A stretch of DNA of 64,000 nucleotides from Ramlibacter alkalitolerans (GCF_016722765.1 NZ_JAEQND010000001.1:248001-312000), one strand, 5' to 3'; positions 38,839-47,609 are shown, numbered from the stretch's first letter. The notes: generated from the letters alone by a model not told the origin. Program-made: numbers and translations.

Positions 38839-39906
38839 TCAGTCGCCGAACATCTTCTGCTTGAGTTCGCGGCGCTGCTGCGCTTCGAGCGACAGCGTCG
38901 CCGTCGGGCGGGCCAGCAGGCGCCCGACGCCGATCGGCTCGCCGGTTTCGTCGCAGTAGCCGTAGTCGCCGGCGTCGATGCGCGCGATCGACTGCTCGAT
39001 CTTCTTGAGCAGCTTGCGCTCGCGGTCGCGGGTGCGCAGTTCCAGGGCGTGCTCCTCCTCGATCGTGGCGCGGTCGGCCGGATCGGGGACGATCACCGTC
39101 TCCTCGCGCAGGTGCTCGGTCGTCTCGCCGGCGCTATTGAGGATGTCCTGTTTGAGCTGGAGCAGCTTCAGGCGGAAGAACGCCATCTGCTTCTCGTTCA
39201 TGTATTCGGTGTCCGGCATGGCGAGCACTTCTTCATCCGTGAGCTCTTCTGCGGACTTGGTCTTCCAGTTGTTCGCCAATTTCGGATCTTTCTTGATGGC
39301 GACGACGGGCGGGGGCGTCAGTACGGATTGAGTGGCCATGGGGATATAGGTTGCCTTGGCGGCGCCCGGTGCGGCAGGCGAGGCGACGACCGGTGGTTGC
39401 GCTGCCCGCGGCACGGCAGGCGCCGGTTGCGGGGCAGGCGCGGCCACGGGGGCCTTCTGCGCTGCGGCGGGTGCGGGTGCCGCGGGTGAATGGGATGCCT
39501 TGGCGGGCGCCGCCTTCGCGGGAGCCTGGCTCGCCTTGGCAGGGATCTTCCGGGCGGCGGCGACGACAGCCTTGGCGCCGCTGACGACAGCCTTGGCCAC
39601 GGCGCCGACCACCTTGCCTGCGGCAGCCTTGGCGCCCTTGGGCGCGGCCTTCACTGCGCTGCCTGCCGCCTTGGCCGGAGCGGCCTTGGCGGGCGTCTTG
39701 ACCGGGGCCTTGGCAACCGGCCTGGCCAGCTTGGCGGGCGCCTTCGGGACGGCCTTCACGGCCACCTTGGCCGGTGCCTTCGGCGTTGCCTTGGCTGCGG
39801 TCTTGACGGGCTTGGCCGCCGCCTTGGGCGCCGGCCGGGACGCAGGCTGCGATTTCACCGCCGGTTTCTTCGTGGTCTTGGTAGCGGCCTTGGGCTGAGC
39901 CTTCAC
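38839..39906 (-). CDS. dksA: DksA-type RNA polymerase-binding protein with histone-H1-like N-terminal extension
   Basis: The last 150 residues are DksA: a coiled coil (MAFFRLKLLQLKQDILNS...EHALELRTRDRERKLLKKIEQSI) with the DPADRA tip, then GDYGYCDETGEPIGVGRLLARPTATLSLEAQQRRE. Only the first of the four zinc-finger Cys remains (CDET, SLEA), so it should not bind zinc. Before it lie about 190 residues of Lys/Ala/Pro repeats (KAAAKPVKTAAKATPKAPAK type), as in H1-like nucleoid proteins. The GTG at 39906 is chosen because AGGAG precedes it; an in-frame ATG at 39339 would give a 166-residue DksA of ordinary size but has no ribosome site. DksA acts with ppGpp in the RNA polymerase secondary channel. 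Confidence 0.9.
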   Translation of the reverse strand: MKAQPKAATKTTKKPAVKSQPASRPAPKAAAKPVKTAAKATPKAPAKVAVKAVPKAPAKLARPVAKAPVKTPAKAAPAKAAGSAVKAAPKGAKAAAGKVVGAVAKAVVSGAKAVVAAARKIPAKASQAPAKAAPAKASHSPAAPAPAAAQKAPVAAPAPQPAPAVPRAAQPPVVASPAAPGAAKATYIPMATQSVLTPPPVVAIKKDPKLANNWKTKSAEELTDEEVLAMPDTEYMNEKQMAFFRLKLLQLKQDILNSAGETTEHLREETVIVPDPADRATIEEEHALELRTRDRERKLLKKIEQSIARIDAGDYGYCDETGEPIGVGRLLARPTATLSLEAQQRRELKQKMFGD

Positions 39907-39997
39907 TTCCCGTCTCCTCGCGCCGGCGCAGGCAAGCAGCGGACCGCAGTCCGCGAACGAGCCTTTTCTTCTAGGTGCAACGCCGTCATGACCGCGA

Positions 39998-40003
39998 TTT
40001 ATA
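39998..40003 (-). promoter_or_regulatory. Candidate -10 box for dksA
   Basis: TATAAA at 40003-39998, in a region otherwise very rich in G and C, 92 bases before the GTG. No convincing -35. The 40007-40194 remainder of this 288-base gap shows nothing I can name; no Zur-type palindrome is visible. Confidence 0.35.
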
Positions 40004-40194
40004 CCCTGATTGTCCGGCTCTGCACGACCGTGAACCTCCTTTTCGTCATGGCGCCGCCGCGCCACCCTGTGCGGGGTGGATCTGGTCAGTTGCGGAACTG
40101 AGACAAACACGGGCGTCGGCGGCTGGATCGTGAAGGGCGCCAGCGTAGCCCCGCCACGCGCGAGCCGCCCTTCAGACCACGCCGACGCGCCGCG

Positions 40195-41232
40195 TCAGAC
40201 AAGGCACTGCGCCAGGCCCTGCAAAAAGATGTCCTTGGGGAGATCGATGCCGATGAACACCATCTTCGACTGGCGCGCTTCGCCCTCGGCCCACTGCGGG
40301 CCCAGGTCGCTTCCCATGAGCTGGTGCACGCCCTGGAAGATCACCTTGCGCTCGGTGCCCTTCATGTTCAGGACGCCCTTGTAGCGCAGCATGCGCGGGC
40401 CGTAGATGTTGACGATCGCGCCCAGGAAGTCTTCCAGCTTCATCGGATCGAAGGCGCGGTCGGAGCGGAACACGAAGCTCTTGACGTCGTCGTCGTGGGC
40501 GTGGTGGTGCGGGTGGTCGCAGTGCTCGCCGTGCTCGTGGTCGTGGTCGTGGTGCGCGTGGTCATGCTCGTCTTCCTCCTTGAGGAAGTCCGGGTCGATG
40601 TCCAGCTTGGCGTTCAGGTTGAAGCCGCGCAGGTCGAACACGTCCTTGATCGGCACGTCCCCGAAGTGCACGGCCCGCTGCGGCGCGCGCGGGTTCATGT
40701 GCTTGAGGCGGTGCGTGAGGGCGTCGACGGCGTCCTGGCCCACCAAGTCGGTCTTGCTGATGAAGATCTGGTCGGCGAAGCCCACCTGGCGCCGGGCCTC
40801 CTGGCGGTCATCGAGCTGCTGGTCGGCGTGCTTGGCGTCGACCAGCGTCAGGATCGAATCGAGCAGGTAGCTTTCGGCGATCTCGTCGTCCATGAAGAAG
40901 GTCTGGGCAACGGGGCCGGGGTCCGCCAGGCCGGTGGTCTCGATCACGACGCGGTCGAAATCGAGCATGCCCTTGCGCTTCTTCGCGGCCAGCAGCTGCA
41001 GGGCCGAACGCAGGTCCTCGCGGATGGTGCAGCAGATGCAGCCGTTGCTCATCTGGACGATCTGTTCCTGGGTATCGCTCACCAGGATGTCGTTGTCGAT
41101 GTTCTCCTCGCCGAACTCGTTCTCGATCACGGCGATCTTCTGCCCGTGCGCCTCGCCCAGCACGCGCTTGAGCAGCGTCGTCTTGCCGGAGCCGAGGAAG
41201 CCGGTGAGGATGGTGGCGGGGATGAGGCTCAT
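40195..41232 (-). CDS. COG0523 (CobW/ZNG1-like) zinc-binding GTPase
   Basis: A G3E-family GTPase of 345 residues, probably a metal chaperone. Walker A GFLGSGKTTLL is at residues 11-21, the metal-binding GCICC motif near residue 65, ETTGLADP follows, and the GTPase SKTDLV. A His-rich loop (HDHAHHDHDHEHGEHCDH region, about residues 218-245) precedes the C-terminal CobW domain. Neighbours do not make cobalamin, so zinc transfer is more likely than cobalt insertion. It is upstream of, and in line with, the DksA-like gene that lacks the zinc cysteines, an association known from zinc-starvation loci in other proteobacteria. Confidence 0.9.
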   Translation of the reverse strand: MSLIPATILTGFLGSGKTTLLKRVLGEAHGQKIAVIENEFGEENIDNDILVSDTQEQIVQMSNGCICCTIREDLRSALQLLAAKKRKGMLDFDRVVIETTGLADPGPVAQTFFMDDEIAESYLLDSILTLVDAKHADQQLDDRQEARRQVGFADQIFISKTDLVGQDAVDALTHRLKHMNPRAPQRAVHFGDVPIKDVFDLRGFNLNAKLDIDPDFLKEEDEHDHAHHDHDHEHGEHCDHPHHHAHDDDVKSFVFRSDRAFDPMKLEDFLGAIVNIYGPRMLRYKGVLNMKGTERKVIFQGVHQLMGSDLGPQWAEGEARQSKMVFIGIDLPKDIFLQGLAQCLV

Positions 41233-41303
41233 GGGGTGTGTTCAGTCGATGTTTTCGGGGCAGTTTAGTCCGATCGGAACGCCCGGGCTTGGCGTGGCAC
41301 TTT

Positions 41304-41397
41304 CAACGCAAAAGCCGCAAAAGCTGCGCAAAAGCCGCAAAAGAACTCCATGACTTTTCTGCGGCTTCGGTCTTCCTTTTGCGGCTTTTGCGTTGGA
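41304..41397. repeat. Hairpin repeat, copy C of 3
   Basis: Left arm CAACGCAAAAGCCGCAAAAG (then CTGCGCAAAAGCCGCAAAAG) at 41304-41343; right arm, near-complementary, about 41354-41397 ending GCGGCTTTTGCGTTGG. Same family as 11012-11105 and 17440-17540. It lies between the leftward COG0523 gene and the end of rlmI, also leftward, so it follows rlmI and could be its terminator. Confidence 0.87.
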
Positions 41398-41420
41398 TCT
41401 CCTCGTGCTCGCACGGCGCC

Positions 41421-42602
41421 CTATTTGCGGATCACCACCAGCCCCTTCAAGTACTCCCCCTCGGGGAAGGCCAGGGTCATCGGGTGGTCCGGGGCGGCGC
41501 CCAGGTGGTCGGCGATGTAGCCGTCCACGCCGGCGTCGGTGCCGGCGGAGGCCACGATCTTGTGGAACAGGTCGGCGGAGATGCCGCCGGAGCACGAGAA
41601 CGTGAACAGCACCCCGCCGGGCGCAAGCAGCTTCAGCGCCAGCCGGTTGATGTCCTTGTAGGCCCGCGCGGCGCGCTCGGCATGCGCCACCGTCGGCGCC
41701 AGCTTGGGCGGATCGAGCACGATCGCATCGAACTGGCGCCCGGCCTCGCCGAAGCGCCGCAGGCTGGCGTTGACGTCCGCGTCCAGGAATTCCGCCCGCG
41801 CCGCATCGAAGCCATTCCGCGCCACGTTGGCGCGCGCTCGCTCCAGGGCCGGCCCCGAGGAATCGATCGAAGTGAGCTCGCTCGCGCCGCCCGCGAGCGC
41901 CGCCACGCTGAAGCCGCCGGTATAGCAGTAGCAGTTCAGCACCCGCTGCGCGCCCAGGCGCCGCACCCAGTCGGCGAAGCGCGCCCGGTTGTCCCGCTGG
42001 TCCAGGTAGAAGCCGGTCTTGTGTCCGCCGGCGATGTCCAGGCCGAAGTTCCAGCCGGATTCGGCGATCGCCAGTTCGGTCGGGCCGTCGCCCCGCAACC
42101 AGCCGGTGACCCCGGGAAGACCCTCGAGTCCGCGGGCGTTGGCGTCCGAGCGCTCGTACAGCCGTTGCATTCCGGTCACATCCAAAAGGATGTCCGCAAG
42201 CACTTTCTTCCACTTCTCTGATCCAGCTGAAAGAAATTGCGCGACGAGGGTATCTCCGTAGCAATCCACGACGAAACCGGGCAATCCGTCCGATTCCCCG
42301 TGCACCAGGCGCACTCCCTCGCTGGGCACCTTAAGCCGTTGCCGCAGCCTAAGCGCCTCCCCTAATCGCTGGCGGAAGAAGTCCGGGTCGATCCGCTCGC
42401 CCTCCTCGAAGCTCCAGGCCCGCGCGCGGATCTTGGAGGCGGGGCTGAACGCCGCCCAGGCGAGGAAGCGGCCGTCGTTCGCCTCCACCCGCACCGTCTC
42501 CCCGGGATCGGCTCCGCCGCGGGCGATGGCCGAATCGAAGATCCATGGATGGCGGCGCAACAGCGAGCGCTCGCGCCCTTCCCGCAACCGAATCACCTTC
42601 AT
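41421..42602 (-). CDS. rlmI: 23S rRNA (cytosine1962-C5)-methyltransferase RlmI-like
   Basis: A 393-residue class I SAM methyltransferase. The N-terminal PUA domain is MKVIRLREGRERSLLRRHPWIFDSAI through about residue 75. An EEHEC/ferredoxin-like middle domain follows (VHGESDGLPGFVVDCYGDTLVAQ), then GHKTGFYLDQRDNR, the SAM site NCYCYTGGFSVAALAGG, LDPPKLAP and TFSCSGGI. The order PUA-EEHEC-MTase matches RlmI (YccW). The region of about 42170-42370 uses A/T-ending and rare codons unlike the rest. It is divergent from the 7TM gene with 72 bases between starts. Confidence 0.93.
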   Translation of the reverse strand: MKVIRLREGRERSLLRRHPWIFDSAIARGGADPGETVRVEANDGRFLAWAAFSPASKIRARAWSFEEGERIDPDFFRQRLGEALRLRQRLKVPSEGVRLVHGESDGLPGFVVDCYGDTLVAQFLSAGSEKWKKVLADILLDVTGMQRLYERSDANARGLEGLPGVTGWLRGDGPTELAIAESGWNFGLDIAGGHKTGFYLDQRDNRARFADWVRRLGAQRVLNCYCYTGGFSVAALAGGASELTSIDSSGPALERARANVARNGFDAARAEFLDADVNASLRRFGEAGRQFDAIVLDPPKLAPTVAHAERAARAYKDINRLALKLLAPGGVLFTFSCSGGISADLFHKIVASAGTDAGVDGYIADHLGAAPDHPMTLAFPEGEYLKGLVVIRK

Positions 42603-42674
42603 ACCCCTATTGTCGGCCGGACGGGAAGGCGTAAGAATGTGCAACAGAAATCGGAGCGGGAAGGAGAAGGGTCG

Positions 42675-44426
42675 ATGGCGTGGTTCGCCCGGGGTTGCCG
42701 GGTCTGGGTGGCGCTGCTGTGGCTGGTGACGCTGGGCGTCGCCGGTGCGGCTTCGGCACGTTCCACGCTGGCGTTCGATCCGGCGCGGCAGCCCGTCATG
42801 CTGCAGGACTCCGGCGAAGCCTGGGTCGACGCGTCCGGCACGAAGCGCGTCGAGGACGTGGCCGCCGATGCCGGCATCGCCTGGCACGCCACCAGCGACC
42901 TGAAGATCTACCACCTGGATGGCGGCCAGGCGCTGTGGATCCGCTTCACCGTGCCGCCGACGCCCAGCACCGAGCGCTGGTACCTCGAGGTGCCCTACCC
43001 CGGCGTCGACAGCGTCAGCCTGTTCGTGCAGAACGCCGCCGGCGCCTGGACGGGCCGCGGCGCCGGCGACAGCCTGCCCCTTTCCGCCTGGCCGCTGCCG
43101 CACCGCCACCCCCTCCTGCCGATCGTGGTCTCGCCGCAGGAGCCGCGCGTGCACTACGTGCGCGTGCAGAACGGCACGATCTTCGGCGCGCCGATGCAGT
43201 TCGTCAGCGACAACTACATCATGCGCAACGAGCAGGGCATGGCGCTCGCGCTCGGCGTCTACTTCGGGCTGGTGGTGCTGGCGGTGATGCTCTCGCTGGC
43301 CGGCGCCATCACGCTGAAGGACCACGTCTACAGCCTGTACGCCCTGTCGGCCGTGCTGATGGCGCTGACGCAGGCCACCATCACCGGCCTGGCAGGCCTG
43401 CACCTGTGGGGCGAGTGGCCCTGGTGGAACGACATGGCGCCGCAGGTGCTGCCGGTGTTCGCGATCGCCTCGCTGCAGCTGTTCCTGGCCGAACTCGTGT
43501 CGCTGCGCGAACGCTCCCGGCTGCTCTATCGCCTGCTGATGACGGCCGGCCTGCTGTCGCTGCCGCTGTCCATCTACCTCATGCTCACGCCGGACGTGAT
43601 GGACCGGCTGCGCATGATCGCCGTCTACTTCGTCGCCGAGACCGTCGCCGGCCTGGGCGTGGTGGTCTGGAGCGCGCTGCGCGGCGACCGCTACGCACCG
43701 TGGCTGCTGGTCGGCGCCGCGCCGGTAGCCATCGGGGCCTTGTTCCCGGTGGCGCGGGCAGCCGGACTGATCCCGGTGGGCTTCTGGACCACCCACGGCA
43801 TGCAGCTGGCCATCGCGGCCGAACTGCCGATCCTGCTGCTGGTGATGGTGCTGCGCAGCCAGCACCGCCGCGAGCACGCGCGCCGCATCCAGGGGCTGGA
43901 CCGCATCGACCCCTCCACCGGGCTGATCAACGCCGCCGTGTTCCACGAGCGCCTGGTGCGACTGATCGCGCGCTCGCAGCGGCTGAAGTTCCGCAGCGCC
44001 ATGCTGCTGGTGGACATCTCCAACATCGACCAGATCCAGCGCCAGTTCGATCCGGATTCGGCGCGCGAACTCACGCTGCGCGTGGCCGGCCGCCTGCTGT
44101 CGGTGGCGCGCGAGATCGACACCGTCGCGCGGCTGTCGGAGCACCGCTTCGGCGTGCTGCTGGAAGGCCCGCTGCACGCCGACGAAGTGGCCGAGGCGGG
44201 GCCGCGCATCGTGGCGCGTTGCCTGATGCCCTTCAAGGGCCATCCGCTCGAATGGTCGGCCCAGGTGCGCGTGGCGCAGGCGCTGATCCCGATGGATGGC
44301 TCCGATCCCGCCCAGTTGATCGGCCGCCTCGAGTTGCTGCTGGCGAGCGCGCCGGCGGACAGCCGCAGGGCGGTGTTCATGCTGTCGCGGTCGGGCGGGC
44401 TGCACACGGTCGCTGCCGCGATCTGA
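42675..44426 (+). CDS. 7TM sensor with degenerate GGDEF domain
   Basis: A 583-residue membrane signalling protein. A signal peptide (WVALLWLVTLGVAGAASA) is followed by a periplasmic 7TMR-DISM-type beta domain (about residues 30-180: LWIRFTVPPTPSTERWYLEVPYPGVDSVSLFVQ). Seven membrane helices cover about residues 190-390, then comes a short linker and a GGDEF-like domain starting LDRIDPSTGLINAAVFHERL. The active-site loop is SEHRF instead of GG(D/E)EF, so diguanylate cyclase activity is unlikely; it may bind GTP or c-di-GMP, or act through a partner. No EAL domain. The ATG at 42675 starts the signal peptide. Confidence 0.85.
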   Translation: MAWFARGCRVWVALLWLVTLGVAGAASARSTLAFDPARQPVMLQDSGEAWVDASGTKRVEDVAADAGIAWHATSDLKIYHLDGGQALWIRFTVPPTPSTERWYLEVPYPGVDSVSLFVQNAAGAWTGRGAGDSLPLSAWPLPHRHPLLPIVVSPQEPRVHYVRVQNGTIFGAPMQFVSDNYIMRNEQGMALALGVYFGLVVLAVMLSLAGAITLKDHVYSLYALSAVLMALTQATITGLAGLHLWGEWPWWNDMAPQVLPVFAIASLQLFLAELVSLRERSRLLYRLLMTAGLLSLPLSIYLMLTPDVMDRLRMIAVYFVAETVAGLGVVVWSALRGDRYAPWLLVGAAPVAIGALFPVARAAGLIPVGFWTTHGMQLAIAAELPILLLVMVLRSQHRREHARRIQGLDRIDPSTGLINAAVFHERLVRLIARSQRLKFRSAMLLVDISNIDQIQRQFDPDSARELTLRVAGRLLSVAREIDTVARLSEHRFGVLLEGPLHADEVAEAGPRIVARCLMPFKGHPLEWSAQVRVAQALIPMDGSDPAQLIGRLELLLASAPADSRRAVFMLSRSGGLHTVAAAI

Positions 44427-44438
44427 GGTGGGGAGTGG

Positions 44439-44521
44439 ATTCCCGCCTGCGCGGGAATGACGGGGAGGGGCGCGGGGATGACGGGAGGGGCGCGGGAATG
44501 ACGGAGGGGCCCGGGAATGAC
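44439..44521. repeat. GCGGGAATGACG hairpin and tandem remnants
   Basis: A perfect 8-bp stem ATTCCCGC-CTGC-GCGGGAAT (44439-44458), followed by three tandem, 20-21-bp diverged units of the right arm (CGCGGGAATGACGG type) up to 44521. It fills the space between two convergent genes (7TM sensor and xerC) and may terminate both. The same hairpin type recurs at 53078-53095 and near 63555. Confidence 0.8.
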
Positions 44522-44528
44522 GGCCCTT

Positions 44529-45449
44529 TTACTTCCTCTTCGCCCGCGGATGCGCCGCGTCGTAGGCCTTGGCGAGATGCTGGAAGTCCAGGCGCGTGTA
44601 GACCTGGGTGGTTCCGATGTTGGCGTGCCCCAGCAGCTCCTGCACGGCGCGCAGGTCGCCGCTGGACTGCAGCACGTGGCTGGCGAACGAATGCCGCAGC
44701 ATGTGCGGATGCACCGGCGTGGCCAGGCCCGCCTGCAGGCTGCGCCGCTTCAGCCGCGCCCAGATCGCCTGCGCGCTCAGGCGCGTGCCGTTGCGCCCGA
44801 TGAACAGCGCCGCCGCGTCGGCGTGCGGTCCGCCCGCACGCAGCGCCAGCCAGTGGCGCAGCGCTTCGATGGCCTTGGCGCCCACCGGCACCATGCGCCA
44901 CTTGCTCCCCTTCCCCAGCACGTGCGCCTCGCCGGCCTGCAGGTCGATCCAGCCCCGGGCGGCGGAGCTCGCCTGCCCGTCCAGGCCGACCAGTTCGCCC
45001 ACGCGCAGCCCGCAGCCATAGAGCAGTTCGACGATGGCTGCATCGCGCGCCTCCAGCCACGGATCCGCCGCGTCCTCGCAGAACTGCGCGAGCTGCACGG
45101 CTTCGTCCACGCTCAGCGCCTTCGGCAGCGGCTTGGCCACCCTGGGCGCGCGCACGTCCTGCACCGGGTTGCTCGGCACCAGGCCTTCGCGCCCGAGCCA
45201 GGCATAGAAGCCGCGCCAGCCGGAGAGGATCAGCGAGATCCCGCGCCCGCTGCGGCCGCCGCCGTGCATCTGCGCCACCCAGCGCCGCACGTGCGCGTTG
45301 TGCACCTGCGTGAGGGCCACACCCGCCTTGCCGGCGTTCTCCGCCAGCTTCTGCAGGTCCAGCGCATAGAGTTCCACCGTGCGGGCGGCCAGCCGCTTCT
45401 CGACGCGGACGTGCTCCAGGTAGCGCTCGACCAGCCCGCTGTCGTCCAT
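44529..45449 (-). CDS. xerC: Tyrosine recombinase XerC
   Basis: Site-specific recombinase that, with XerD, resolves chromosome dimers at dif. The 306-residue protein has an N-terminal SAM-like core-binding domain and the catalytic set: Arg in CGLRVGELV, Lys in the LGKGSKWRMVPV turn, HMLRHSFASH, LGHANIGTTQ and the nucleophile Tyr in VYTRLD. Its position in dapF-DUF484-xerC is the standard proteobacterial arrangement and separates it from XerD. The ATG is five bases after the DUF484 stop. Confidence 0.95.
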   Translation of the reverse strand: MDDSGLVERYLEHVRVEKRLAARTVELYALDLQKLAENAGKAGVALTQVHNAHVRRWVAQMHGGGRSGRGISLILSGWRGFYAWLGREGLVPSNPVQDVRAPRVAKPLPKALSVDEAVQLAQFCEDAADPWLEARDAAIVELLYGCGLRVGELVGLDGQASSAARGWIDLQAGEAHVLGKGSKWRMVPVGAKAIEALRHWLALRAGGPHADAAALFIGRNGTRLSAQAIWARLKRRSLQAGLATPVHPHMLRHSFASHVLQSSGDLRAVQELLGHANIGTTQVYTRLDFQHLAKAYDAAHPRAKRK

Positions 45450-45454
45450 GCCGA

Positions 45455-46150
45455 TCAGCGGGGCCGCAGGCGCGACAGCGCGGCGCTCGCGATCTCCGCG
45501 ATGCGCTCGAGGAAGTCCGTGGCCATGCCGGACTGGAAGCGCTGCGCGTCCGGCGAGGCCAGCACCAGCATGCCGAAGGCCGGCGCGACGCCGTTGACCG
45601 CTCCCGCGCGCAAGGGCACCAGCGCCAGCGACACCGCCGTTTCCGGCTGGTCCAGCCAGCCCACCGCCTCGATGCCCGAGACGATGCCGCAATACGGCTG
45701 CTGCAGCGAAGTGGCGAAGGCCCTGGCGTCCTCGCTCACGCCCTGCGCGAACGGCTCCTCGCGGTAGCGCTCGTCCACGTCCCAGACCTTCAGCGCCACC
45801 TGGGGCACCATGAACTGCGCCTGCAGTTCGGCCACCAGGGTGGCCGGCAGCGCCCGCGAGGACGTCACCAGCAGCAGCGAGCGGGCCCAGCGGTGCACGC
45901 GCTCGGAGATCACCATGTTCTCGTTGCCGTGCCGCACCATGTCCATGATGCGGTGCTCCAGCGCCTTGATCTTGTCGCGCAGCATCTCGGCCTGCCGCTC
46001 CTGCAGGCTCACGGCGCGGTTGCCGTGCGGGCTGGTGAGCTGCACGCTCGCCAGCAGCTGCGCGTGGCGCTCGAAGAACGCGGGATTGTTGGCCAGCCAG
46101 TTGGCGATGTCGTCTTCCGTGATCGGGTTCATCGGTTCTTCGTTGACCAT
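45455..46150 (-). CDS. DUF484 family protein (GAF-like)
   Basis: A 231-residue cytoplasmic protein of the DUF484 family, always found beside xerC and dapF but of unknown function. The N-terminal signature ITEDDIANWLANNPAFFERHAQLL is characteristic; a coiled coil follows (SLQERQAEMLRDKIKALEHRI), then a GAF-like domain. I start at ATG 46150, which has AGGA five bases upstream and lies one base after the dapF stop; a second ATG at 46132 is possible. Confidence 0.92.
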   Translation of the reverse strand: MVNEEPMNPITEDDIANWLANNPAFFERHAQLLASVQLTSPHGNRAVSLQERQAEMLRDKIKALEHRIMDMVRHGNENMVISERVHRWARSLLLVTSSRALPATLVAELQAQFMVPQVALKVWDVDERYREEPFAQGVSEDARAFATSLQQPYCGIVSGIEAVGWLDQPETAVSLALVPLRAGAVNGVAPAFGMLVLASPDAQRFQSGMATDFLERIAEIASAALSRLRPR

Positions 46151-46151
46151 G

Positions 46152-47021
46152 TCATTCCTGCAATTCGATTTCGCCTTCGAAGACCGTCATGGCCGGCCCC
46201 GTCATCCGCACCGGCGCGTCGCCGCCGGCCCATTCGATCGTGAGGAGGCCGCCGCGCGTCTCGACGTCCACGCGCGCGTCGAGCCGCCCGAGCCGGATCC
46301 CGGCGACCACCGCGGCGCAGGCGCCGGTGCCGCAGGCGAGCGTCTCGCCGACGCCGCGCTCCCACACCCGCAAGCGGATGCGGCCGCGGTCGACCACCTG
46401 CATGAAGCCGGCGTTCACGCGCTTCGGAAAGCGCGGGTGGTGCTCGATGGCCGGGCCCTGGCCGTGCACCGGCGCCTGCTCCACGTCCGCCACTTCCAGC
46501 ACCGCGTGCGGATTGCCCATGGACAGCACGGCCACGGCGACGATCTCCGATTCGGCGTCGACCTCCAGCGCCAGGTGCCACTGGTGCCAGTCGCCTTCGC
46601 GGTGCGGGCTCAGGCCGGCGGCGTCGAAGGGCACGGCGGGCAGGTCGAAGACGGGCGCACCCATGTCCACCGTGACGCGGCCGTCGGGGTTGAGCTGCGG
46701 CTCGATCACGCCGGAGAGCGTCTGCACGCGGATGCGCTGGCCGCGGGCCAGGCCCTTGTCGACGACGTAGCGGGCGAAGCAGCGGGCGCCGTTGCCGCAC
46801 TGTTCCACCTGGCCGCCGTCGGCGTTGTGGATCACGTATTCGAAGTCGACGCCGGGGGCCGGCGACGGCCGCACGCTGAGGATCTGGTCGGCGCCGATGC
46901 CGAAGTGGCGGTCGGCGAGCTGCCGGTAATGGGCCGGCGAGAGCTCCAGGCGCTGGCGTGTTTCGTCGAGCACCACGAAATCGTTGCCGGCGCCCTGCAT
47001 CTTGGTGAAGCGGATGCGCAT
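46152..47021 (-). CDS. dapF: Diaminopimelate epimerase
   Basis: Converts LL- to meso-diaminopimelate, which feeds both lysine synthesis and MurE. The 289-residue protein has the two catalytic Cys in [20 protein letters not shown] and [16 protein letters not shown], the N-terminal [15 protein letters not shown] and [11 protein letters not shown]. All are diagnostic. It is the first gene of the dapF-DUF484-xerC unit. Confidence 0.98.
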   Translation of the reverse strand: MRIRFTKMQGAGNDFVVLDETRQRLELSPAHYRQLADRHFGIGADQILSVRPSPAPGVDFEYVIHNADGGQVEQCGNGARCFARYVVDKGLARGQRIRVQTLSGVIEPQLNPDGRVTVDMGAPVFDLPAVPFDAAGLSPHREGDWHQWHLALEVDAESEIVAVAVLSMGNPHAVLEVADVEQAPVHGQGPAIEHHPRFPKRVNAGFMQVVDRGRIRLRVWERGVGETLACGTGACAAVVAGIRLGRLDARVDVETRGGLLTIEWAGGDAPVRMTGPAMTVFEGEIELQE

Positions 47022-47064
47022 GCGGCGATTATCCTCCGGGCTCCACCGCAAACGAGGGCGAGAC

Positions 47065-47604
47065 ATGCGCATCCCCGACTGGACCCCCGAACGCAAGCCG
47101 CAGCCGCAGGACCTGGTCCAGGCGATCGTCGATCGCCGCGGCGGCACGCTGTTGAACCTGGACCGCGCCCTGCTCTGGAGCGAGCCGCTGGCGCGCGGCT
47201 GGAACACCTACCTGAAGGCGGTGCGCACCGGCCTGGGCGCGAGCCGCCAGTTGCGCGAGCTGGGGATCTGCACGGTGGCCCTGGTCACCGGCGCCCACTA
47301 CGAGTACCACCACCACGCGCCGGACTACCTCGCCGCGGGCGGCACGCAGGCCACGCTGGACGCGCTGCAGGCCTTCCTGCGCGCGGGCGCGCAGGGCGAG
47401 CCGCAGGGGCTGGCCGGCGACGAGGCGCTGGTGGCCCGCTACGCCTTGCAGATGACGCGCGACGTGAAGGTGGACGACGCGCTGTTCGCCGCGATGCAGG
47501 AGCGCTTCCCGACCCCGGAACTGGTGGAGATCACCGCCACCATCGCAACCTACAACATGGTCGCGCGCTTCCTGGTCGCGCTGGGGGTGGCGCCGGAGGA
47601 GTGA
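47065..47604 (+). CDS. Carboxymuconolactone decarboxylase / AhpD-like protein
   Basis: A 179-residue all-helical protein of the AhpD-like superfamily. The central stretch [31 protein letters not shown] is in the place of the family's active site, but the usual CxxC pair is reduced to a single Cys (GICT), with Glu and a His cluster (YEYHHH) instead. The peroxidatic function of AhpD is therefore doubtful; a decarboxylase- or hydrolase-like role is possible. It is divergent from dapF, with 43 bases between starts. Confidence 0.82.
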   Translation: MRIPDWTPERKPQPQDLVQAIVDRRGGTLLNLDRALLWSEPLARGWNTYLKAVRTGLGASRQLRELGICTVALVTGAHYEYHHHAPDYLAAGGTQATLDALQAFLRAGAQGEPQGLAGDEALVARYALQMTRDVKVDDALFAAMQERFPTPELVEITATIATYNMVARFLVALGVAPEE

Positions 47605-47609
47605 GGCAC

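Noticed and set aside
39907..40194. Zur-box or zinc-responsive operator before dksA
   Set aside because: No palindrome resembling a Zur site was found in the 288-base gap; only a possible -10 box.
40195..41232. Cobalamin biosynthesis gene cobW
   Set aside because: The COG0523 family is broad; no cobalamin genes are nearby and the His-rich loop and GCICC motif fit zinc handling better.
44439..44521. CRISPR-like or phage attachment repeats
   Set aside because: Tandem diverged copies of one common intergenic hairpin, without spacers, integrase cargo or a tRNA target; xerC next to it is the chromosomal dimer-resolution gene, not a phage integrase.
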